Origin: [Flexibacter] sp. ATCC 35208
Lineage (GTDB): Bacteria; Bacteroidota; Bacteroidia; Chitinophagales; Chitinophagaceae
DNA: 64,000 nt
Direction: 5' to 3'
NCBI RefSeq assembly: GCF_001975825.1
Contig: NZ_MTKN01000001.1
Location: 157,573-221,572 of the forward strand
A program made the position numbers and the translations under genes. This document shows, one piece after another, positions 1 to 6,413 of this stretch. The notes under the pieces were generated by a model, which saw nothing but the letters and a program-made list of their open reading frames with translations, was not told the origin of the DNA and did not search any database. The stretch's first letter is position 1, and each line of letters opens with the position of its first letter.

Positions 1-31
1 TCAGCGTACCAGAGGCGGGGCATTTTTTTTT
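1..31 (+). ncRNA. 3' part of AbiF-linked small RNA, array copy A
   Basis: This is the 3' half of the hairpin RNA seen complete in five further copies (1108, 1433, 1761, 2087 and 2413). The window starts inside it. The 3' stem strand GGCGGG and the following run of nine T are present, and the abiF start codon follows directly. Promoter and 5' stem strand lie outside the window. Confidence 0.6.
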
Positions 32-943
32 ATGAATTCCATTGAACGACAATTCCCGTTAATACCTGACCAGATTAAAATCCTTCAACAGCGTGGCCTA
101 GTAATTAATGATAGTGATGAAGCTAATCATTACTTAGCGCATGTAGGATATTATAGATTGGCAGATTATTGGCACTTCCTCCAGAAGGATAGTGTTCGTA
201 ATACATTCTTCTCTGGGACATCTTTCAGGCATATTATTGAACTATATAACTTTGATCGTGAACTGCGGTTATTGTTATTAGACGCTATTGAGCGAATAGA
301 AGTCTCGTTTCGAGCTATCATGATTAACATGATGTGTCCTGTGTATGGCTCGAACTGGTTTACAGATAAGAATATATTTTTCAGTAAAGACAGAATGAAT
401 GATGTGATTGAGAAAATTAACCGAGAGCTTGAGCGATCTGATGAGGAATTTATAAAGCAGCATGATAAAGTGAAAAGCGGGTTTGAACATCCCCCAGCCT
501 GGAAAACCCTGCCTATACTTTCTTTTGGAACGTTGTCCAAGATATATGGGAATATTCGGAATGATATTAGGGAGAAAAGGACTATTGCAAATGTTTATGG
601 ACTTCCAAAAGAGATATGGCTCCGATCGTGGATGCAGGTGGCATCTATGATTAGAAATTATTGTGCACATCATTCATTAATTTGTTACAGAACCTTTTCA
701 ATACTTCCAAGAGAAATTAAACAAGTCAAATTACCCTGGATTAAAAATATTCCTCCTGCAGGTAGTGTAGTGAGTGAACAATTGTATTATCAGATATGCA
801 TTGTAAGGTATTTATTACATACAGCGAGTCCGGGGAATGATTTTAGTTATAAACTGATGGAATTGTTAGTGAAATATAGAGGGATTGATTTAGAGAAGAT
901 GGGATTTTTGGAGAACTGGGATGAGGAAGATTTGTGGCAATGA
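32..943 (+). CDS. AbiF/Abi_2 family HEPN protein, copy 1
   Basis: This 303-residue protein resembles the Abi_2 (AbiD/AbiF) family of phage abortive-infection proteins, which carry a HEPN ribonuclease-like fold. Family features visible are an N-terminal PDQIKILQQRG segment, the block DRELRLLLLDAIERIEVSFR near residues 75-94, and a HEPN Rx4H motif RNYCAH at residues 208-213, which would be the RNase site. No signal peptide or membrane segment is seen, so it should be cytoplasmic. The start codon lies immediately after the T-tract of a hairpin RNA, so expression probably needs readthrough of that RNA's end. A second, very similar copy lies at 2478. Family assignment is firm. A toxin/defence role is inferred from the family. 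Confidence 0.88.
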   Translation: MNSIERQFPLIPDQIKILQQRGLVINDSDEANHYLAHVGYYRLADYWHFLQKDSVRNTFFSGTSFRHIIELYNFDRELRLLLLDAIERIEVSFRAIMINMMCPVYGSNWFTDKNIFFSKDRMNDVIEKINRELERSDEEFIKQHDKVKSGFEHPPAWKTLPILSFGTLSKIYGNIRNDIREKRTIANVYGLPKEIWLRSWMQVASMIRNYCAHHSLICYRTFSILPREIKQVKLPWIKNIPPAGSVVSEQLYYQICIVRYLLHTASPGNDFSYKLMELLVKYRGIDLEKMGFLENWDEEDLWQ

Positions 944-1070
944 TGAAGTTTATAATAGTTGATTGTGGAAGGTTCGATTAGAGCCGTGTTTTTGTAAAAT
1001 GTGAAGGAGAATATCGATTGAATAATACTGGAATCAGTTATTTAAAATTGATTTTTTAGGTAGCTAAAAA

Positions 1071-1103
1071 TTTGTTTTTGTCTTATTGATTATAGTATAT
1101 TTG
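1071..1103 (+). promoter_or_regulatory. Promoter of small RNA copy B
   Basis: A TTTG box at 1071-1074 and the Bacteroidota -7 element TATATTTG at 1096-1103 are 21 bp apart, which fits the phylum's consensus. The predicted start is about 1108, at the AACAG opening of the RNA. The same TATATTTG recurs at 1421, 1749, 2075 and 2401, always exactly 19 bp before CCCGCC. Confidence 0.7.
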
Positions 1104-1107
1104 TGAT

Positions 1108-1165
1108 AACAGAACCCGCCGCGCTTCTCGTCAGATCAGCGTACCAGAGGCGGGACATTTTTTTT
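1108..1165 (+). ncRNA. AbiF-linked hairpin RNA, copy B
   Basis: Predicted RNA of about 58 nt. CCCGCC (1115-1120) pairs with GGCGGG (1149-1154). Inside, CGCT (1122-1125) pairs with AGCG (1138-1141) and TCT can pair with AGA around a CGTC loop. Eight T follow (1158-1165). It ends at the ATG of a dead abiF stub. The organisation resembles RNA antitoxins placed before their toxin gene. It may correspond to the published abiF RNA motif, recalled from memory and not checked. Confidence 0.65.
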
Positions 1166-1290
1166 ATGAATTCCATTGAACGATCATTCCCGTTATAACT
1201 TCATCAAATTAGAATCCTTAGATAGCGCGGTTAAATAATAAATGATTCGTAAGAAACGAATCGTTATTTAGTTTGTTGTGATTGAGGAAA
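1166..1290 (+). pseudogene. abiF 5' remnant, unit B
   Basis: The first ten codons match the abiF start (MNSIER then FPL) and then hit TAA. Further stops follow, and homology continues only to about codon 40. A stem of about eight pairs at 1242-1265 (ATGATTCG with CGAATCGT, one G-U pair) is kept in all four stubs although its loop varies. Confidence 0.7.
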
Positions 1291-1432
1291 ATTGAGGAGT
1301 TAATAAGGTTCGTTTTTTGATAGATGAGAATAATAATAACGATCAAATAATGTAGGAATCAATTAATGGAAAATGCTTTTTTAGATAGGTCAAAATTTGT
1401 TTTTGTCTTATTGATTATAGTATATTTGTGAT

Positions 1433-1490
1433 AACAGAACCCGCCGCGCTTCTCGTCAGATCAGCGTACCACAGGCGGGGCATTTTTTTT
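1433..1490 (+). ncRNA. AbiF-linked hairpin RNA, copy C
   Basis: Same layout as copy B: CCCGCC at 1440-1445, inner CGCT/AGCG stem, GGCGGG, then eight T (1483-1490). Its TATATTTG promoter element is at 1421-1428 with TTTG at 1396-1399. An ATG follows two bases after the T-tract. Confidence 0.65.
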
Positions 1491-1492
1491 AT

Positions 1493-1620
1493 ATGAATTC
1501 CATTGAACGATCATTCCCGTTATAACTTCATCAAATTAGAATCCTTAGATAGCGCGGTTAACTAATAAATGATTCGTAAGAAACGAATCGTTATTTAGTT
1601 TGGTGTAATTGATGAAAATT
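1493..1620 (+). pseudogene. abiF 5' remnant, unit C
   Basis: Degenerate copy of the abiF 5' end, with the start codon kept but a stop at codon 11. It carries the conserved inverted repeat at 1569-1591. Confidence 0.65.
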
Positions 1621-1760
1621 GAGGAGTTAATAAGGTTCGTTTTTTGTATAGATGAGAATAATAATAACGATCAAATAATGTAGGAATCAATTGATGAAAA
1701 ATGCTTTTTTAGATAGGTGAAAATTTGTTTTTTTTGAATAAATAAAAGTATATTTGTGGT

Positions 1761-1817
1761 AACAGAACCCGCCGCGCTTCCCGTCAGATCAGCGTACCAC
1801 AGGCGGGACATTTTTTT
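1761..1817 (+). ncRNA. AbiF-linked hairpin RNA, copy D
   Basis: CCCGCC at 1768-1773, inner CGCT/AGCG stem, GGCGGG and a T-tract (1811-1817) are intact. The loop differs by one base (CTTCCC for CTTCTC). The TATATTTG element is at 1749-1756. The abiF start codon that should follow has become ATA, so the unit can no longer start AbiF while RNA and promoter remain. Confidence 0.65.
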
Positions 1818-1945
1818 CTATAACCCCATTGAACCCCGTTCCCGTTATAACTTCATCAAATTAGAATCCTTAGATAGCGCGGTTAAATAATAAATGATTC
1901 GGAATAAGCGAATCGTTATTTAGTTTGGTGTGATTGAAGAAAATT
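1818..1945 (+). pseudogene. abiF 5' remnant without start codon, unit D
   Basis: Homologous to the first ~40 codons of abiF, but ATG is ATA and stops are present. The inverted repeat is at 1894-1916 with a changed loop (gaataag) and an unchanged stem. Confidence 0.6.
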
Positions 1946-2086
1946 GAGGAGTTAATAAGGTTAGTTTTTTGTATAGATGAGGATAATAATAGCAATCAAA
2001 TAATGTAGCAATCAATTAATGGAAAATGCTTTTTTTAGACAGCTAAAAATTTGTTTTTTTTGAATAAATGAAAGTATATTTGTGTT

Positions 2087-2143
2087 AACAGAACCCGCCA
2101 CGCTTCCCGTCAGATCAGCGCACCCGAGGCGGGGCATTTTTTT
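2087..2143 (+). ncRNA. AbiF-linked hairpin RNA, copy E
   Basis: CCCGCC at 2094-2099 and GGCGGG are intact, with two changes outside the outer stem (GCGC to ACGC, GTACCAGA to GCACCCGA). T-tract 2137-2143; -7 element TATATTTG at 2075-2082. The downstream start codon is again lost. Confidence 0.65.
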
Positions 2144-2270
2144 CTATAACCCCATTGAAACCCCATTCACGTTATCACTTCATCAAATTAAAATCCTTAG
2201 ATAGCTTGGTTAAATAATAAATGATTCGAAAGAAACGAATCGTTATTTAGTTTGTTGTGATTGAAGAAAA
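2144..2270 (+). pseudogene. abiF 5' remnant without start codon, unit E
   Basis: Stub of the abiF 5' end with the start changed to ATA and several stops. The inverted repeat is at 2221-2243. Confidence 0.6.
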
Positions 2271-2412
2271 TTGAGGAGTTAATAAGGTTCGTTTTTTGTA
2301 TAGATGAGAATAATAATAGTGATCAAATAATGTAGGAATCAATTAATGGAAAATGCTTTTTTAGGTAGGTTAAAATTTGTTTTTTTTGAATAAATGAAAG
2401 TATATTTGTAAT

Positions 2413-2470
2413 AACAGTCCCCGCCGCGCTTCTCGTAAGATCAGCGTACCAGAGGCGGGGCATTTTATTT
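2413..2470 (+). ncRNA. AbiF-linked hairpin RNA, copy F, before abiF copy 2
   Basis: CCCGCC at 2420-2425 and GGCGGG at 2454-2459 are kept. The T-tract is interrupted (TTTTATTTTATTT), which may give a weaker stop and more readthrough into the intact abiF at 2478. The -7 element is TATATTTG at 2401-2408. Confidence 0.65.
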
Positions 2471-2477
2471 TATTTAT

Positions 2478-3389
2478 ATGAACTCCATTGAAAAACCGTT
2501 CACGTTATTACCTGACCAGATAAAAATTCTTCAACAACGTGGTTTGATCATAAATAGCCCTGAAGAAACGAATCATTATCTAAACCATGTAGGGTTTTAT
2601 CGATTATCAGGTTATTGGCAATATTTACAGTTAAACAACACTAGCCATACTTTTATTACTGGCACTACATTCGATCAGGTTATTGAAATTTATGACTTTG
2701 ATCGTGAACTTAGGTTACTGTTATTAGGCGCAATTGAGCGAATTGAAGTTTCGTTTCGCGCCAATATGATCAACATGTTATGTGCCGCTTATGGTTCAAA
2801 CTGGTTCACGAATAAGGCTATCTTTTTTAGTGAAGAAAGAATGAATGATGTAATTGAAACAATCAACCGTGAGCTGGATCGATCAGATGAAGAATGCATA
2901 AATCAGCTTGATAGTAAGAGTAATAGATGTAAACATCCACCAGCCTGGATAACCTTACAGTCTCTTTCTTTTGGAACTTTATCCAGAATTTATGGAAATA
3001 TCAGGAATGATATCAGAGAGAAAAAAATAATTGCGCAAGTTTATGGGCTACCTAAAGCGATATGGCTTCAAAACTGGGTGCAGGTAATATCTATGATTAG
3101 AAATTATTGTGCGCATCACTCATTAGTATGCTACAGGAGATTTATGTTTCTTCCCAGAGAAATTCAACAAGTCAAATTGCCTTGGATAAAGTATATCCCC
3201 CTTGTAGGAAGTTTGGAGAGCAAACAATTATACTACCAATTATGTATCGTTCGCTATTTATTACACACTGCCAGCCCCGGAAATGATTTTAGTTACAAAC
3301 TAATGGAGTTGTTAGTAAAATATAGAGGAATTGATCTGGAACGCATGGGATTTCCAGAGAATTGGGATGAAGAAGATTTATGGCAATAA
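2478..3389 (+). CDS. AbiF/Abi_2 family HEPN protein, copy 2
   Basis: A 303-residue paralogue of the protein at 32-943 with the same length and most residues identical. The HEPN motif RNYCAH is again at 208-213, and the DRELRLLLLGAIERIEVSFR block is kept. Differences cluster near residues 45-60 and 140-155, so the two copies may differ in RNA partner or target. It follows array copy F and is closed by the terminator at 3393-3416. Family membership is clear. Role as an RNA-controlled toxin or anti-phage effector is inferred from the family and from the RNA array. Confidence 0.88.
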   Translation: MNSIEKPFTLLPDQIKILQQRGLIINSPEETNHYLNHVGFYRLSGYWQYLQLNNTSHTFITGTTFDQVIEIYDFDRELRLLLLGAIERIEVSFRANMINMLCAAYGSNWFTNKAIFFSEERMNDVIETINRELDRSDEECINQLDSKSNRCKHPPAWITLQSLSFGTLSRIYGNIRNDIREKKIIAQVYGLPKAIWLQNWVQVISMIRNYCAHHSLVCYRRFMFLPREIQQVKLPWIKYIPLVGSLESKQLYYQLCIVRYLLHTASPGNDFSYKLMELLVKYRGIDLERMGFPENWDEEDLWQ

Positions 3390-3392
3390 AAA

Positions 3393-3416
3393 AGGCTGCT
3401 CTAAAGCAGCCTTTTT
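3393..3416. terminator. Bidirectional terminator between abiF-2 and pyrD
   Basis: AGGCTGCT (3393-3400) pairs perfectly with AGCAGCCT (3405-3412) around CTAA. T-runs on both strands serve the two convergent genes. Confidence 0.85.
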
Positions 3417-3424
3417 CAATCTTT

Positions 3425-4447
3425 TTACTTCAACCCATCACATATCTTCTTCGCTATCGTCGGTCCCTCATAAATAAACCCTGTATACACCTGCACCAAA
3501 CTCGCCCCCGCATCCAACTTCTCCTGCGCATCTGCCGCCGTAAAGATCCCACCAACCGCAATAATCGGAATACTCCCCTTCGTCTTCTGAGAAATATACC
3601 GGATCACCTCCGTTGCCTTCTCTCTCACAGGCAAACCACTCAAACCACCTGCACCAATCGCCTCCACCTCATGCTGAGGAGTCTGTAACCCTTCTCTTGA
3701 AATCGTCGTATTCGTAGCTACCAGCCCGGCCAGTTTTGTTTCAGTAACAATCTCTATAATATCATCCAGCTGACTATTCGTCAGATCCGGTGCTATTTTT
3801 AATAAAATCGGCTTTGGCTTCGCCTTCTGCTCATTCAGCATCTGCAAATGATGCAGTAACTGTTTCAGCGGTTCTTTTTCCTGCAAAGCCCTTAAGTTAG
3901 GCGTATTGGGAGAGCTGACGTTGACTACAAAGTAGTCTACCACATCAAAAAGCGCATGAAAGCACTTTTCATAATCATTAATCGCTTCTTCATTTGGCGT
4001 GATTTTGTTCTTCCCAATATTCCCCCCAATAATAATATCTGACTTCCGCTTCAGCAGTCGTTTTGCTGCCGGAGCGGCGCCGACATTATTAAATCCCATC
4101 CTGTTGATCAGCGCCTTATCTGTAGGCAAACGGAACAAACGAGGTTGGTCATTACCCGGCTGAGCCACCGGTGTTACAGTCCCAATCTCTACAAATCCAA
4201 AGCCCAGACTAGCCAATTCATCCGTATACTTCGCATCCTTGTCAAACCCTGCCGCCAAGCCAACGGGATTTTTAAAGGTCAGTCCCCATAAAGTCCGTTC
4301 CAGCCCGGTCTTTTTAGACATACAAAATGAATGGAGGATCTGCTTGCCCATTGGAACGCCATGCAATATCTGCAGGCCTTTCATTACCTGATAGTGGATT
4401 TTTTCCGGCGGAAAACGGAAAAACACCTTTTTGATTAAATTATACAT
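3425..4447 (-). CDS. pyrD: Dihydroorotate dehydrogenase, class 2 (quinone-dependent)
   Basis: Catalyses the FMN-dependent oxidation of dihydroorotate to orotate in pyrimidine synthesis, passing electrons to membrane quinone. The N-terminal amphipathic stretch ([19 protein letters not shown]) is the membrane-docking helix of class 2 enzymes. The barrel shows [23 protein letters not shown], the [11 protein letters not shown] loop with the class 2 catalytic serine, and the FMN-phosphate motif [13 protein letters not shown] near the end. The start at MYNL is preferred to the MCR extension because it matches the family. Length (340 residues) is normal. It is monocistronic here and unrelated to its neighbours. 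Confidence 0.95.
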   Translation of the reverse strand: MYNLIKKVFFRFPPEKIHYQVMKGLQILHGVPMGKQILHSFCMSKKTGLERTLWGLTFKNPVGLAAGFDKDAKYTDELASLGFGFVEIGTVTPVAQPGNDQPRLFRLPTDKALINRMGFNNVGAAPAAKRLLKRKSDIIIGGNIGKNKITPNEEAINDYEKCFHALFDVVDYFVVNVSSPNTPNLRALQEKEPLKQLLHHLQMLNEQKAKPKPILLKIAPDLTNSQLDDIIEIVTETKLAGLVATNTTISREGLQTPQHEVEAIGAGGLSGLPVREKATEVIRYISQKTKGSIPIIAVGGIFTAADAQEKLDAGASLVQVYTGFIYEGPTIAKKICDGLK

Positions 4448-4562
4448 GCGGCACAAAGATAATGTTAAACCAGAAAAGCAAAAGAGAGATCCTCGTCATT
4501 TCACTGTTGTCACAATGAAACTTTTATTATTTATAATTGCATTGATCTTCATTCGGGAATAC

Positions 4563-4570
4563 TATTTTTG
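4563..4570 (+). promoter_or_regulatory. -7 element before the ECF sigma gene
   Basis: TATTTTTG fits TAnnTTTG, with a TTG at 4542-4544 in -33 position. The ATG at 4582 leaves a leader of only a few bases. Confidence 0.5.
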
Positions 4571-4581
4571 TAACCGATATC

Positions 4582-5091
4582 ATGCTAGACCGCCAGAAAT
4601 TAGAAGCCATTTTTAAGGAGTACCATGCACAGTGCGTGGCTTTTGCCGTGCATTATACCGGAGATATACATGATGGTGAAGAGGTAGTACAGCAGGTTTT
4701 TCTCAAGCTTTGGGAGAAACGGGAGAGTGTGGATATTACCGGAATGGTGAAGTCTTATCTTTTTGCTGCTATCCGGAATACAGCGATTAGTAACTGGCGG
4801 AAAGATACCGTCAGGTCTGAAAAGGAGCTGGCTTCAGGGTATGAGTTATCCCCAACAGTGACGTCGTCTCAGGCATGGGAGCTGGAAAAATTGTACCAGC
4901 AGGCGTTGGAGAAGTTACCGGAGAGATGTAGGGAAGTGTTTGTACTGAGCAGGCAGCAGCAGTTGAAATATGCGGAGATTGCGACCCTGATGAATATTTC
5001 GGTGAAGACTGTCGAGAATCAAATGGGGAAGGCGCTGAAGCATATGCATAAAGAATTGAGGGATTATTTGGGGATGTTCCTGTTTTTATAG
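4582..5091 (+). CDS. ECF (RpoE-type) sigma factor
   Basis: A 169-residue extracytoplasmic-function sigma factor that directs RNA polymerase to a small set of cell-surface genes. Region 2 is seen around residues 10-75 (HDGEEVVQQVFLKLWEKR, then SYLFAAIRNTAISNWRK) and region 4 around 110-160 (LPERCREVFVLSRQQQLKYAEIATLMNISVKTVENQM). No region 3 is present, as expected. The next gene is its FecR-type regulator, followed by a receptor with an STN domain, so the trio should work like FecI-FecR-FecA. Substrate is unknown. Confidence 0.92.
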   Translation: MLDRQKLEAIFKEYHAQCVAFAVHYTGDIHDGEEVVQQVFLKLWEKRESVDITGMVKSYLFAAIRNTAISNWRKDTVRSEKELASGYELSPTVTSSQAWELEKLYQQALEKLPERCREVFVLSRQQQLKYAEIATLMNISVKTVENQMGKALKHMHKELRDYLGMFLFL

Positions 5092-5210
5092 GCAGGTTTT
5101 ATGATAAAATTTATTTTCCACAATAGGGGAGTCCTCCTTCCGCACGCGTCATTTATCATACCGGCAAATGTTATTTTTGCCCGGCAAATCTGTAAATCTA
5201 CTAACTGTAC

Positions 5211-6329
5211 ATGACTATGCTTACACCAGATGAGGCATTATATGCACTTCTATGCAAGTATCTGCTGAAGGAAGCGGATAGCATTGAGCAGCGATGGGTG
5301 AATACCTGGTTGCAGGCGAATTCTGAGCATCCGGTATTGCTGGCTTCTCTGGATAAGTTGTTAAGTACAGCTCCAGAGCAGGCGGTAGCAGGAGGAATGG
5401 ATACGGAGACGGCCTGGAGGATGCTGAGTGAGCGGATGGAGCTGCAAAGGAAGGGAGGAGGAATGGACCACCGGGGAATGATTGGCGAAAATGGTGTAAC
5501 CGGAGAGGAAAGTGTCAGTGGTGGAGAAGGCGTAAATGGTAAGGAAAGTGTCAGTAGTCGGGTAGATGGGTCGGATTCGCTGGAGTTAAATAATGGAATG
5601 ACCCATAATGAGTCATCCCAACCCAAAGCCCCCGCAAAAACCCTTACCAGGTGGATGGCAGCTGCAGCTGCTGTTTTCCTCCTGATCAGCGCAGGCCTTT
5701 GGTACATTATGCATCAAAACGAACGGCAAATCAACTATAACGGCGCCCAGCTGGTGAAACTGGATGATGGCACCAGCATCCAGCTGGATCCCGCCGCACA
5801 ATTACAGGTAGCCCCTGGGTTTGGTAAAAAAGATCGTAAAGTTAATCTGAAAGGAAAAGCCACCTTTGATGTAACTACTGATGCCTCTCATCCGTTTATT
5901 ATTGACCTGGGCAATCAGGCAATAACTGTTTTGGGTACCCGTTTTAGTGTGGATAACAGCAGTCAGCTGCGTGTCTTCATTCATTCAGGGAAAGTTAAAG
6001 TAACCCGCCAGCAGGATAGTGTAATTTTAACTGCTGGCATGTTGTTGCAGGAAGATACCAGCAAGCAGCATTTCCAGGTTGGCGCGCATATTAGTGATGT
6101 TGAGACCCGTGCTGTAGTCTTTAAAGATACTCCTTTGCGGGAGGTGTTGCAGACCATTCATGTGCTGTATCATATAAACGTAACTGCAGATGCTGCGTTG
6201 CTGGAGCTGCCGGTTACCGGCACTTATACAGGAGAACCAGTGAAGAATGTATTGGATGCCATCGCTTATTCGACGAATGCAAATGTAATTAATAAGGGTG
6301 CTGATTATGAGTTGCGGCCGCAGGATTAA
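5211..6329 (+). CDS. FecR-type anti-sigma/sigma-regulator protein
   Basis: A 372-residue inner-membrane protein that senses the outer-membrane receptor and controls the sigma factor at 4582. The N-terminal cytoplasmic part holds the sigma-binding region (residues 1-85). One membrane helix lies near 144-166 (WMAAAAAVFLLISAGLWYI), followed by the FecR domain (about 180-280; LKGKATFDVTTD, ITVLGTRFSV) and a C-terminal DUF4974-like domain. Residues about 87-130, before the helix, form a Gly/Ser/Glu-rich low-complexity linker with an internal duplication of roughly 13 residues, unusual for the family. It lies 119 bp after the sigma gene. Confidence 0.9.
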   Translation: MTMLTPDEALYALLCKYLLKEADSIEQRWVNTWLQANSEHPVLLASLDKLLSTAPEQAVAGGMDTETAWRMLSERMELQRKGGGMDHRGMIGENGVTGEESVSGGEGVNGKESVSSRVDGSDSLELNNGMTHNESSQPKAPAKTLTRWMAAAAAVFLLISAGLWYIMHQNERQINYNGAQLVKLDDGTSIQLDPAAQLQVAPGFGKKDRKVNLKGKATFDVTTDASHPFIIDLGNQAITVLGTRFSVDNSSQLRVFIHSGKVKVTRQQDSVILTAGMLLQEDTSKQHFQVGAHISDVETRAVVFKDTPLREVLQTIHVLYHINVTADAALLELPVTGTYTGEPVKNVLDAIAYSTNANVINKGADYELRPQD

Positions 6330-6413
6330 TTAAATTGAGCTGCACCACATTAAAGAAGTCCAGAAAGTATTTCAATCAAGAAGGCTGGAAAGCCCATTTT
6401 TTTAAATCACACT

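Larger units (their letters stand above)
1071..2477 (+). repeat. Tandem array of ~326-bp promoter/small-RNA/abiF-stub units
   Basis: Four full units plus a fifth promoter and RNA run head to tail between the two abiF genes. The 5' stem strand CCCGCC starts at 1115, 1440, 1768, 2094 and 2420, so spacing is 325, 328, 326 and 326 bp. Each unit holds a -33 TTTG-like box, a TATATTTG -7 element, the hairpin RNA, a T-tract, and about 110 bp copied from the abiF 5' end with early stops. AT-rich sequence similar to that downstream of abiF-1 follows. Units therefore look like abiF copies that lost codons from about 40 to the stop. The unit ending at 2477 leads into the intact second abiF. Confidence 0.9.

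Noticed and set aside
1071-2477. CRISPR array
   Set aside because: Units are about 326 bp and nearly identical throughout, with no short repeats separated by unique spacers and no cas genes. They are tandem duplicates of a promoter-RNA-stub unit.
3380-3688. Plus-strand ORF of 102 codons
   Set aside because: It lies opposite the well-supported pyrD 3' end and has the Arg/Leu/His-rich look of an antisense frame.
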